Of a DNA stretch of 64,000 nt, positions 34,399 through 44,049 are shown one piece after another. The DNA comes from Dactylis glomerata. Its lineage: Eukaryota; Streptophyta; Magnoliopsida; Poales; Poaceae. Location of the stretch: assembly GCA_007115705.1 (NCBI GenBank), contig QXEO01000334.1, positions 3,221,166-3,285,165 on the forward strand, read 5' to 3'. Each line of letters begins with the position of its first letter. Positions within the stretch are counted from its first letter, which is position 1. Below the pieces are notes generated by a model. That model was not told where the DNA came from. It was given only the letters and a program-made list of their open reading frames with translations, and did not search any database. Both the position numbers and the translations under genes were made by a program.

Positions 34399-35225
34399 TG
34401 ACGAGGGTTAACTCGGCAAATGTCCTAGATGAAGGACTTAGGATCGGGGAAAGAGGGTGTCAGATGAACTCGAAGGTAAAGATTCAGACAAACAAGGCGA
34501 AACTTGGTGCGTGTTGAGAATAAGCTAGTAGACAATTGGCTCAATCTCAATCTGTCCCTGGCCGGCCTCTTCTGGCCCCTATATATAGGTGGCCAGGTCT
34601 CGAAGAACCGGTCGGGTTCAATACAAATTACAATGCGGATTACAATATGATCTCGTATTTAGACTATGACTATACTTGGGCCTAGTTTCCATGGAATATT
34701 ACCCGAACGGGCCCCAAGGGTACTAAGATAGCAGGCTTTGGTAGTTATACCCTTGTCAGTAGCCCCCGAGATTATACCAGAATCATAGATTCGGGCCAAA
34801 TCTTAAATCTTCATATCTTCAAATTGTAATCTTTGACTTGATCAATCTTTGTCTTCTTTCTTTTTCGGAATTTCATTGAATATTTCATATTCTTAAATTT
34901 TCATGGGGATTTTGGTTAACAAGCATGGTGCTTTTGACGGATCAGGAAACCAGTTAATTGCCTGGACAAAAACTTGCTACCTACTTTAAACTCAAGTCCT
35001 CGGACTGGAATTCGGTACCTGGCGTAACCCAGCCTTTTGCCGCATTTAGGACTTACAAAGGTGTGTATTCCACTATTTCTTAGGGTACCTAGTGTGTCCA
35101 CCGGGATTTTCTTCGATATGGAAACTTACTAGCAGAGCACATTCATGTGCGTATACTAGGCCATGCAGAACGGATCCTGAGGTCTTACCTTCATGATCTT
35201 TGCGACCATGGCATTTAAGCATTTT
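34399..35225 (-). mobile_element. 3' part of a gypsy-type LTR element, left arm (minus orientation)
   Basis: On the minus strand the polypurine tract CTCGGGGGCTAC precedes an LTR at 34,758-34,399 (360 bp, TGACAAGGGTAT...AACCCTCGTCA). Upstream on the minus strand is internal DNA that runs to the LINE insertion and resumes at 41,397. The LTR contains a TATA box inside an almost perfect 25-nt palindrome (34,572-34,596). The family matches 42,440-43,276 and the LTR at 43,558. Confidence 0.72.
35210..35225 (-). repeat. LINE target-site duplication, 3' side
   Basis: GGCATTTAAGCATTTT, identical to 41,381-41,396. The last T bases merge with the T run that represents the A-tail of the minus-strand LINE. 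Confidence 0.9.
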
Positions 35226-35240
35226 TTTTGAGCACCGTTA

Positions 35241-35261
35241 CCGTAGGGGAATCCCCTACGG
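35241..35261 (-). other. 3'-terminal hairpin of the LINE
   Basis: Nine-base perfect arms (CCGTAGGGG and CCCCTACGG) around a 3-nt loop, about a dozen bases upstream of the A-tail. A 3' stem-loop is known as the recognition element of the reverse transcriptase in some LINEs. Confidence 0.75.
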
Positions 35262-35362
35262 TGTAATTTTTATATTAAGATATCAGAACTGTACATACAG
35301 ATGAAAAGAAAAAAAAGTTCTATAGTACACTTAAGGAGGGAAGAAATGGAAAGGAGAAAACA

Positions 35363-38300
35363 TTATGTAAATATTTCAAGCAACCAGTCAATCAGAGGTT
35401 GAACTAGCATTTCTTTGACTTTGAAACGATGAAGCATTAGATCACCCTGAAATTTTACTTTCCAACGATTGATAGATGCATTATGTCCCTGAAAAATCAG
35501 GTCATTTCTCATCTTCCAAATATTCCATGTGGCACACCCAAGAATCTCCATAAAACAAGGACCAACAAAAATTTGCTTAGCAGCCATGACACGTGATGTA
35601 ATATGTTGAGAAAGATCCCAATGTATGCCTAAAGCTTCCCAACAGCCACGGGCAAACTCACATTCAAAGAAAAGATGTTCTCTGGTTTCAAGGTGAGTGG
35701 ACGCACACAACGCACAGGTATATCCTGAGTCCAAGTGCCATTGTTTTCTTCTCATAACGTCCCTTGTATTTAAACGATCGTGAAAGAGCAGCCAAACAAA
35801 TACCTTCAACTTGGGCAACATCCTAGATTTCCATATATCATTATAGGCCACCTCAACCGGAAGTTGTGCAAATAGAAACCTATAAAATTTGGCAGGTGCA
35901 TATTTTGAGTTGCCCCAGACAAAGATCCTCTGATCACGTGCATCAGCCTCTGTGGGATTCTCTGTCAGTAATTGTGAGACCATCTGAAGCTCTTGGAAAG
36001 CTTCCACCGATAGTGGTAGGGCAAACTGAGAGAAAAGATCTTCCGATGTATGCATCTTGGCAACTGACACATCTTCATCCAACACAAAGGAATATAATCT
36101 TGGAAATTTATCGCATAGTAGCTCACCATTAATCCAAAAATCTTTCCAAAATAAGATAGTAGTCCCATCACCAATTGAGCATTGAGTAATAGCACGATAC
36201 TCATCTACCAAGCCAAAAATGTCCCTCCACCAAAAGGAGCCTCTCTTGGATTGAGCATGAGGAACACCATCTCCATATAAAGACCAGACCAGATGAACCC
36301 ATGGCACCCTCTCTTTCATGTAAAATTTATGTAGCTGCTTGAGAAGTAATGCTTTATTTTGCAATTCAAGGTTCAGAACCCCCAGCCCTCCATGCTTTTT
36401 TGGTTTACAAACCAGGGACCATGCTGCAAGCGAGTGAGAGGTAGAATTACCTTCTTCCTTAGCCCAAAGACAGTGTCTACTTGCCCTGTCACAAATATTG
36501 AGAATTGCTTTCTGAACCTTCAGAGAACACATATAAAAGTTAGGTAAAGAGGACAGAACAGACTTTACAAATTGCAATCTTCCTCCATAATTCAGAAATC
36601 GAGCACATGCATTCATTCTCCTCTCAACCAGTCCCACTAAAGGAGACATGTCCTGAATGGTCGGCTTGGTTGTACCTAGCGGCAGCCCCAGGTAAGTAAA
36701 TGGTAACACTCCTATGGCACAACCAAAAACTGAAGCCAACTCCTCAAGTCTTTCAGTTGATACATTAACAGGCATCATCGCTGACTTTGAGTAATCCACT
36801 CTTAATCCTGTGGCTTGAGCAAATTGTTCAAGAGTATCCTTCAATGCCAGCAGTTGCGTAGGACATGCTTGCAAGATGATCAGCGTGTCATCCGCATATT
36901 GCACTATAGGGAAATCTGCATTAGGGATTGGAAGAGGTGCGGACAGTATACCCTCCTGAAATAATTTATTCACCATGCATTGAAGAAGCTCTGCCACACT
37001 AACAAACAAAATAGGAGAAAGTGGATCGCCTTGACGAACCCCTCTTCGGCAGGGAAACTTTTTTCCCGGGACCCCATTCAACAAAATCGAAGATGAACCT
37101 GTGGACATAATCATAGACATCCACTGCAACCATTTTGCATCATATCCTTGACTAGCTAGCACCTTCAGAATAGCTTGGTGTTCAACCGTGTCAAAAGCTT
37201 TAGCGAAGTCGAGTTTTAAAATTAGGATCTCATTTCCTGATTGCTTACATTGATGTAAATACTCATATGCCCAACCAACACAATCCTGAATATTTCTTGT
37301 CTTAAGAAACCCATACTGATTATCATGTACCAGTTCAAGGATGCGAAGCTGTAGTCGATTGGCTAGAATCTTAGTGATGAGTTTTAGGCAGATATTCAAC
37401 AAAGAAATTGGCCGAAAATCATTTGCACATTCTGGAGATGGGATTTTAGGTATCAATGTAATAAGTGAATCATTAATACTCTGCAAATTCACCGTTCCTT
37501 CCCAAAACTCCTGACATAGACGATAGAAGTCATATTTAATCACCGGCCAACACACCTTGAGAAAGAGGCCCGAGAAACCATCAGGGCCGGGGGACTTATC
37601 ACTCGGCATATGAGCTACCACTGAATCGATTTCAACGTGCGTAAAGGGTACAGAGAGAGAGCTCAAGCTGTCCAAGGGAGTGAAGAACTGAGAGAAATCA
37701 AATTGATCTACAATCGGCAAAGAAACACCCAATCTGTCCCGAAAAGATTGCCAAAGAAGGGCTGCCTTCCCATGATGCTCTGTAGCCAAAGAGCCATCCT
37801 CGCGCTGCAGCGAGGCAATCGATTTTTTTCTGTACCGAATAGTGGCCATGGAGTGAAAAAATGTTGTATTCTCATCCCCCAAACGAACCCAACGTGCAGT
37901 ACATCGTTTGCGCCAAAAATCCTGCTTACAAAGAAGCAATTGCTCAAGCTTATTTTTTACTATGTTCCGAAAGTTCCATTCTGACACATGTAAAGCACGC
38001 TGCTCTTCATACTCGTCTAGCAACAAAATGACCTCATTACAGTTATCAATTAATCCTTGTAATACTGAGAAACTCATGCTCCACTTTTTTAAACCTTTAC
38101 GAAGCAATTTTAGCTTTGCAGATAAGCACTTTGCACTGTCACCTGGGCACTGAATGTCCCAAATGGACTGAACTTTGTCAAGGAATCCCGGCAACCTGGT
38201 CCAATAATTTTCAAATCGAAAAACCTTGGCTTTAGGAATCATAGTTCCCACAGAAACTACACACGGCACATGATCCGATGTCGGTTTTGCTAGTGGATGC

Positions 38301-39013
38301 ACAACAGTATTGGGATACTTGAGTGTCCAAGAGTGTGATGTAAAAAACCAGTCCAGCTGAACCAATAGAGGATTCGTCTGCATGTTACTCCACGTAAAGG
38401 AGCGACCTTTGATCGGCAGTTCAATAAGCCCTAAATAACTTATAATCTCATTAAAAGTGGCAATATCTGTCATATTTGCTCCGGGCTGATTACGGCTTTC
38501 AACAAACCTGTAGAAGTTAAAGTCCCCTAATAACAACCAATTTGCATCATCGGGAATCTCAAGATGAAACAACCAAGCCACAAAGTTTTCTCGCTCAGTA
38601 CCCTCGCACGGCCCATAGACATTAACTAGCATGAAATTTTCAGAAGAGATTACTGAAGTAAAGGAGATTACAATGCCAAAGCTTTCTTCAAGCATGACAT
38701 GTCCCTCAAACACATTACTGATCCACAACACTAATAAACCTCCTGATGCACCATCAGACGGCACATAAGCAAATTTGTCAAACCGTTTGGGTGCAATTTT
38801 TTTAATGAAGCTAGCATCAAAGTCTCCTCTCTTGGTTTCCTGCAGACACACAATGGATGCACTGCTTTCTTCGATTTTGTTACGGATATGCGGCCACTTA
38901 TCAGAACTATTAATACCTCTGATATTCCAACACAACACATGCCACACACGATTAATCCCCGATAAATTACGGTTCAGAGCTGATGACATATTCAGATTCA
39001 ACACAGACGACAT
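35363..39013 (-). CDS. LINE ORF2: endonuclease and reverse transcriptase
   Basis: 1216 aa, no stop. Apurinic-type endonuclease about 25-250: N30, E59 (LQETK), D164/N166 (LGDFNF), D221, and SDH at 246-248. Reverse transcriptase about 500-780: FAKAFDTVEHQAILKVL for motif A, RRGVRQGDPLSPILF for motif B, YADD at 706-709. A C-terminal zinc-binding region of the zf-RVT type begins near residue 1099 (CALC...HLFFEC). No RNase H domain is seen. All catalytic residues I can check are in place, so the protein may be active. Confidence 0.93.
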   Translation of the reverse strand: MSSVLNLNMSSALNRNLSGINRVWHVLCWNIRGINSSDKWPHIRNKIEESSASIVCLQETKRGDFDASFIKKIAPKRFDKFAYVPSDGASGGLLVLWISNVFEGHVMLEESFGIVISFTSVISSENFMLVNVYGPCEGTERENFVAWLFHLEIPDDANWLLLGDFNFYRFVESRNQPGANMTDIATFNEIISYLGLIELPIKGRSFTWSNMQTNPLLVQLDWFFTSHSWTLKYPNTVVHPLAKPTSDHVPCVVSVGTMIPKAKVFRFENYWTRLPGFLDKVQSIWDIQCPGDSAKCLSAKLKLLRKGLKKWSMSFSVLQGLIDNCNEVILLLDEYEEQRALHVSEWNFRNIVKNKLEQLLLCKQDFWRKRCTARWVRLGDENTTFFHSMATIRYRKKSIASLQREDGSLATEHHGKAALLWQSFRDRLGVSLPIVDQFDFSQFFTPLDSLSSLSVPFTHVEIDSVVAHMPSDKSPGPDGFSGLFLKVCWPVIKYDFYRLCQEFWEGTVNLQSINDSLITLIPKIPSPECANDFRPISLLNICLKLITKILANRLQLRILELVHDNQYGFLKTRNIQDCVGWAYEYLHQCKQSGNEILILKLDFAKAFDTVEHQAILKVLASQGYDAKWLQWMSMIMSTGSSSILLNGVPGKKFPCRRGVRQGDPLSPILFVSVAELLQCMVNKLFQEGILSAPLPIPNADFPIVQYADDTLIILQACPTQLLALKDTLEQFAQATGLRVDYSKSAMMPVNVSTERLEELASVFGCAIGVLPFTYLGLPLGTTKPTIQDMSPLVGLVERRMNACARFLNYGGRLQFVKSVLSSLPNFYMCSLKVQKAILNICDRASRHCLWAKEEGNSTSHSLAAWSLVCKPKKHGGLGVLNLELQNKALLLKQLHKFYMKERVPWVHLVWSLYGDGVPHAQSKRGSFWWRDIFGLVDEYRAITQCSIGDGTTILFWKDFWINGELLCDKFPRLYSFVLDEDVSVAKMHTSEDLFSQFALPLSVEAFQELQMVSQLLTENPTEADARDQRIFVWGNSKYAPAKFYRFLFAQLPVEVAYNDIWKSRMLPKLKVFVWLLFHDRLNTRDVMRRKQWHLDSGYTCALCASTHLETREHLFFECEFARGCWEALGIHWDLSQHITSRVMAAKQIFVGPCFMEILGCATWNIWKMRNDLIFQGHNASINRWKVKFQGDLMLHRFKVKEMLVQPLIDWLLEIFT

Positions 39014-39068
39014 AATAACGTCTTACGGTTGAGAGATATTTATTATAGAATATGACGAAGAGACGAAA

Positions 39069-41291
39069 TCACTTGTCACGGCTCTGAAGAAGGCGCTCCT
39101 CGGTGAGTTCTTCAGGAGCGATCTGGCAATGTTCCATCCCAATGCGCTGCATCTCTGTAATCTGAAGCACTGCAGGTGCAGCTGCTTTCTTTACTTTAGA
39201 CTTCTTACGTTGCGAAGGACCGTTTGGTAATTCAGCATGGATGTAGCCCTCTTTGTTGAGACGAGTGCAGCGCTTGACCTGATTTTGCACTCGGGGGGTA
39301 TCAGCCTTGGGAGGACGACCACGAGGGCGAGAGACAGGCACCAGGTTCATCGAAGAAGCATCATCAGTAACCCCATCGATAGCAAAGGACGACCCAGATA
39401 AGTTGAAACCCATGTCAGAAAACAGTCCAGATCCCACTGAAGTCGATGACGAATTGCTGTACTCCTCAATCCAGACTAGGTTCCCATCAAAAGTCAGCTC
39501 AAACCAACCGCCGCCCCCAATTCTATTGCCACTAGGGGGAAATACTGCATTTTGAAGAGTGATTCTGACAGCAGTATCCAGTAACGAAGAGGACCAGTAA
39601 AGGCGACGTAGAACCTCAGCAAAGAAAACCTTGCAGCACTTTCGAGCTTGCTCAATCAGTCCCTTTTGGATTAGCACATCATCGTTTAGCACAAACACAC
39701 AGCTAACATCAGACACAATCTCTCGTGGAACCGAGGCAGGCAAACACAACTGAGAAGAGTATAAAGCGGCACCAAGAAACTGAATCAGTTCATAGAAATT
39801 GGCAGCCGAGAAATCCATATTATCAATCTGCACAACCAGAAGATCAGTGGTCGAAACAGGCGATGGCAGTGTATCTGCTGAAGTAGCTGGAGGCGAAACT
39901 GTCCCTGTAAATGTATTATCAGAGTGTTTTTTAACTCCCTTTTTAACCCAAACCATCCTCCTTAAACACTGGCTACCAAAATGTCCCAAACCTTTACAAC
40001 GGTGACACAAAATTTTCGGACAATCTTTGGTCCTATGGCCCCACACACGACAGGAACCACAAAGAGGATTTACCAGACACTCTTTTACTATGTGACCCAG
40101 TCCAAAGCAGCCCAAGCACTTAACCTGATTCTTGCACACACGTTTTTGGTGTCCCAGCTCCAGACACTTGAAACAACAGCTCATAGGACCAGAGAGAGAT
40201 TCATGTCTCAAGAGATCTAACGGTTCATTGCTCGCATGAGGAATTGAATTAGCACTGGGAATATTTAGAGGGACAGTGTGATCCGGAACAGGAGAAACTG
40301 CAGAATCAGCTTGCCGTTTCTCTGAACATAACTGACAGCATTGGCCCAAGCGCTGACACTGAGAACAGATGCCCGGACAGTTGGGCATCAGGTGATCGTA
40401 CAAGCCACAACGATAACATCTGCCCAAAATTTCAAACACCACTTCCTTTGGTGGTATAAAACGCACATTAAGTGTCTGCCTAATTTCCGCTTCCTGATAT
40501 CCCGCTTGACGTAAATCTTCCATATGTTCAAGCGTTTGTTTTGGCAATGAAGAGCAATATTTCCGCGCTAAATCAGTGCTGTAATAAAGACCCAGCTCAG
40601 ACTTACCCAAAGAAGCCGGATCAGAAAAAGAACCAAAAAAGATACCCGCCGCCGGCGAGGTAGCCAGCTCCGGCCGGGCTTCCGAGGAACTAGCAGTTGA
40701 GGACAAAGAGCCAAAAGGAATAGGCTGGACATCATTCTGCGTCACCAGAGCGCTATGAAACTTGTCCAATGAAAAGCCAAATTTTGCTAGTTCAGATTCC
40801 GAAGAACGATCACCAATAGCAGACTGCTTAAGGACATTCAACCTAGGCTTGAAAAAAGTAGGTGATCGCTGTGCCACCTCCAGTAACTGGGACGAAGACC
40901 TCCAAGAATTACCACCAGCATTGTGCAGACCAGAGAACGACGGGTGTACCCCTCTATATAGACTAAAATGACAGACAAAATCAGGCCAGACCCTATCACG
41001 TAGTCCATAGATGAAGTGACCCACTTTGTTAGAGGCCACCGAAAAGCGAAATCGACGATCAGAAGTTTTGAAAACCTTGAAGCCATGTCGATCACCACCA
41101 ATGCAAGACTGAAGAGCTAAACCAACTGTCTCCTCCGTAAGAGGAAAAGAGGCCGAGGAAAAGGAGACAACCAAGAAGAATTCCGAGGAACCAGAAGAAG
41201 GGGAGAAGTGCACCGTTGATCCAAACCGCCGACGCACCTGAGCCTCGACCGCAAGGCCAGGGGAGAAGTCCCAATGAAGAAGAGCCTCCAT
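39069..41291 (-). CDS. LINE ORF1: nucleic-acid-binding protein with five zinc knuckles
   Basis: 740 aa, no stop. Five CX2CX4HX4C knuckles lie at about 292-305, 373-386, 392-405, 411-424 and 429-442. The N-terminal 1-120 resembles the plant LINE ORF1 fold seen before the knuckles. The C terminus has a basic stretch (RPRGRPPKAD, about 655-664) similar to an AT-hook. ORF1 proteins coat the LINE RNA and act as nucleic-acid chaperones. It ends 55 nt before the ORF2 start. Confidence 0.88.
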   Translation of the reverse strand: MEALLHWDFSPGLAVEAQVRRRFGSTVHFSPSSGSSEFFLVVSFSSASFPLTEETVGLALQSCIGGDRHGFKVFKTSDRRFRFSVASNKVGHFIYGLRDRVWPDFVCHFSLYRGVHPSFSGLHNAGGNSWRSSSQLLEVAQRSPTFFKPRLNVLKQSAIGDRSSESELAKFGFSLDKFHSALVTQNDVQPIPFGSLSSTASSSEARPELATSPAAGIFFGSFSDPASLGKSELGLYYSTDLARKYCSSLPKQTLEHMEDLRQAGYQEAEIRQTLNVRFIPPKEVVFEILGRCYRCGLYDHLMPNCPGICSQCQRLGQCCQLCSEKRQADSAVSPVPDHTVPLNIPSANSIPHASNEPLDLLRHESLSGPMSCCFKCLELGHQKRVCKNQVKCLGCFGLGHIVKECLVNPLCGSCRVWGHRTKDCPKILCHRCKGLGHFGSQCLRRMVWVKKGVKKHSDNTFTGTVSPPATSADTLPSPVSTTDLLVVQIDNMDFSAANFYELIQFLGAALYSSQLCLPASVPREIVSDVSCVFVLNDDVLIQKGLIEQARKCCKVFFAEVLRRLYWSSSLLDTAVRITLQNAVFPPSGNRIGGGGWFELTFDGNLVWIEEYSNSSSTSVGSGLFSDMGFNLSGSSFAIDGVTDDASSMNLVPVSRPRGRPPKADTPRVQNQVKRCTRLNKEGYIHAELPNGPSQRKKSKVKKAAAPAVLQITEMQRIGMEHCQIAPEELTEERLLQSRDK

Positions 41292-41396
41292 GCTAGCCTA
41301 GATCTGGACGCCATTGTTGGTGGAATTGGTGGTGAGGGAGGGGAGGGAGAAGAGAGCCATTCTATTCGGCTTAATGCAGCGGCATTTAAGCATTTT

Positions 41397-41990
41397 ATCG
41401 CGACGGACGCAGCTTGTGAATCAAAATTTTATCGTGAGCCTTGTTTGGCCGTTTCAATGCCCAAAATCGCCGGGTTGTCTGCTTCAAGTAGTCGCAAATC
41501 CCTCCCGATAGGAGTGAATTGTTGAGTTTATTATCTGGTGTTTGCCATCGATGATGAAGTCGATTTTTTCACTCTTGTATAGTAGTTGATATTTCCATAT
41601 TCATCGTGTGCGCGACCAGCGGATGTTGGTTTAGGCTATGCCAAACTTACGTCCAGGTGCTCGCTGATGTTGGTAGATGTAGCAGAAGTCTTGACCTTGT
41701 TCTTCCTACCTAATGGATGGCCACAGCAGCGTTTGGCTAGAGTTGAAGAAGAAATCTCGGCGATGGATGCCTTGGGTTTGTTTTTGCTGCCCCGTGGACG
41801 ACCTTGACCATGTTTCTCCACCACCACGTCATCCTCCAGATTGATCACCCCAATGTTAGCCATGGTGGTCACTACGATGGGTCAATGGAAAGAACAGCGA
41901 AACCCTAGGGGAAGAAGATGATGCAGCGGTGAAGATTAATAGTAGGGAGCTAGGGTTAAACAGATGAAAGGAGGCCCCCATTTTATAAAC
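41397..41990 (-). mobile_element. Internal part of the left-arm LTR element, beyond the LINE
   Basis: Continues the element cut by the LINE. About 41,397-41,560 matches 42,440-42,640 in inverted orientation (shared words GGCAAACACCA and AAACAAGGCTCACGAT on the complementary strand). It holds an AT-hook ORF (41,872-41,636). The right limit is approximate. Confidence 0.6.
41636..41872 (-). CDS. Small AT-hook ORF within an LTR element
   Basis: 78 aa. GRPRGSKNKPK (residues 24-34) is a canonical AT-hook; a second, degenerate copy (GHPLGRKNKVK) is at 51-61. The frame stops after about 40 bp of linker and has no DNA-binding domain beyond the hooks. It looks like the truncated N terminus of the kind of protein encoded at 57,536-58,354. 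Here it lies on the same strand as the nearby 3' LTR. Unlikely to be a host gene. Confidence 0.5.
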   Translation of the reverse strand: MTTMANIGVINLEDDVVVEKHGQGRPRGSKNKPKASIAEISSSTLAKRCCGHPLGRKNKVKTSATSTNISEHLDVSLA

Positions 41991-42059
41991 CTTAATAGAT
42001 GGGCTTTGGGCCAAAATATAGGAAATCCAGGCCCAATGTTAAGGTCGCAATGCAAACAA

Positions 42060-43276
42060 TAAAGTTCAACAAAGATTTTGGTTTTACGAGTTACAGTGGG
42101 AGGATGATATACTGGAATGAGAAAACTTATGAGGCCGAAGTCGAAGAAGTTATTGAGCCTATAATCAGCTGCAAGTACCCTATTATAGCCTCGGGGGCTA
42201 CTCCCATCAGGAGCGCTGAACACACACCCGATGAACAATTAATTCAAAAAGAAAATGGATGCAGAAATCAAGAGGGAAAAGAGAAATATATTCTATAGTT
42301 TGCATTACAAGATTGAAGAAGAAGAAAATTCTGAGCCTATACTTGAATAACTTTTTTTACTATAGCCTCGGGGGCTACTCCATCGGGAGCGCTGGTCACG
42401 CACCCGATGAAGATGAAAAATATTGGCTCCAATGCAGGAGTAAAAATTGACTGTATCATCAGTGGCAAACACCAAATAATAAACTTGACGTTTTACTCCC
42501 ATCAGGAGAGATTCGTGACTAGTTGAGAAAGCAACCCAACGATTTCGAGCACTGAAACAGCCAAACAAGGCTCACGATATTTTTATTATTATTCTCAAGA
42601 CGCGTCCACCGCGATAACATGCTTGAATGCCGTGGTCGCAAAGATCATGAAGGTAAGACCTCAGCATCCGTCCTGCATGGCCTAGTATACGCACATGAAT
42701 GCGTTGTGGTGGTAATTTACCGTATCCAAGATACGAAGAAAATCTCGGTGAATGCACTAGGTACCCTAAGAAATACATGAATCTATGCTTTTGTAAGTCC
42801 TAAATGCGGCAAAAAGCTGGGTTACGCCAGGTACCGCTAGTCTGGGGACTTGAATTTGAAGTAGGTAGCCAGTCTTTGCCTAGGCAATTAACTGGTTTCC
42901 TGATCCGTCAGAAGCACCAGGCTTGCTAACCAAAATCCCCATGAAAATTTAAGAATATGAAATATGAAATAAAATTAAGAAAGAGAAGAATATGAAGATT
43001 GATCAAGTCGAAGATTACTAGTTCAAGATTTGAAGATTTGAGATTCATCCCAAATCTATGATTCTGGTAGACTCGAGGGCTACTGACAAGGGTATGACTA
43101 CCAAGGCCCATTATCTTAGTACCCTTAGGGCCCGTTCGGGTAGAAACCCATGGAAACTAGGCCCAAGGATAATCCTAAGTTTTACTATTGAAACCCTACC
43201 TTTGAGTTCATCCGACGTCCTCTTCCCCCGATCCCAAGTCCTTCATCTAGGACACTTGCCAAGTTAACCCTTGTCA
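42060..43276 (+). mobile_element. 3' part of the same LTR-element family, right arm (plus orientation)
   Basis: Internal 3' region with two copies of a unit beginning TAGCCTCGGGGGCTACTCC (42,187 and 42,364; each followed by GAGCGCT and ACCCGATGAA). A purine tract (CTCGAGGGCTAC) then leads to an LTR at 43,084-43,276. That LTR is only 193 bp because the middle part, with the TATA box, is deleted relative to 34,399-34,758. It is oriented opposite to the left arm. Confidence 0.65.
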
Positions 43277-43557
43277 CCGACCGCCCTTGATGATCGTCGT
43301 CGAGGTGCTATTGACTGCCAAAAAATGATCTTCATCTCGACCGTCACCGACGGCGAGATCACGATAGAACCTTCCTCTTGCTCTATAAATAATCCAAGAG
43401 GTCCGCCGTGCAGCACTTGATCTTCACATCCCACTCAATATCTCTCAATCTCATCTGAATCCGTATGTATTCTCGGTACACACCGAGAGAACCTCACCAG
43501 AGTTTTCATCGCCACCGTTGATTGAAGCCATGCCGGAGGCTGTGGAGGATACTAGTG
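43277..43557. other. Unassigned segment between two LTRs
   Basis: Contains a CTCTATAAATAATCC TATA-like box near 43,381 and a GGTACACACCGAGAGAACC stretch. It could be leader DNA of the element whose LTR ends at 43,276, or flanking DNA. No ORF of note. Confidence 0.35.
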
Positions 43558-44049
43558 ACAAGGGTATAGATAATAGAGCCCGTTAGTTGAGTACCCCTGA
43601 GGCCCGTTAAGCTAGGCCCAAGTGTAATCCTAGTCGAAATATGAGTTCATGTCGTATATCGATATTGTAATCTATGTCGGACCCCTCCCGTACCTTGAGA
43701 CCTAGCCACCTATTTATAGGGGCCAGGAGAGGACGGTGAGAGACAGATTGAGAGTAAGCCAAGGTTCACCACATGTTTACTTTTGTCACGCACCTTGTTT
43801 GACTGAGTGTATCTTCGAGTTCATCCGACGCCCTATTCCCCCGATCCTAAGTCCTTTATATTGGACATTTGTCGAGTTAACCCTCGTTAATTAGCACCGA
43901 CCATGGAGACTCTGGGCGTTGGAATCATGAATTCGACGGCTTTTTCGCTTTTAGCCAACAGCAATTCAGAAGTCAACGAAAACCAGATATCGTTCGGAAC
44001 CATCGATTTTTAGCCTCATCTGCCAAATTTCACTCCAATATTCAAAAGC

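Larger units (their letters stand above)
35226..41380 (-). mobile_element. LINE (L1-type non-LTR retrotransposon), apparently complete
   Basis: About 6.15 kb between identical 16-bp target duplications (35,210-35,225 and 41,381-41,396). Read on the minus strand: short 5' UTR (about 90 nt), ORF1 (41,291-39,069), 55-nt gap, ORF2 (39,013-35,363), 3' UTR of about 130 nt with a hairpin (35,241-35,261), and an A-tail. Both ORFs are open. The implied nick is after GCATTTT on the plus strand, a typical L1-type endonuclease target. It is inserted in the left arm of the LTR element; the homologous right arm at about 42,605-42,640 shows the empty site. Confidence 0.93.
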
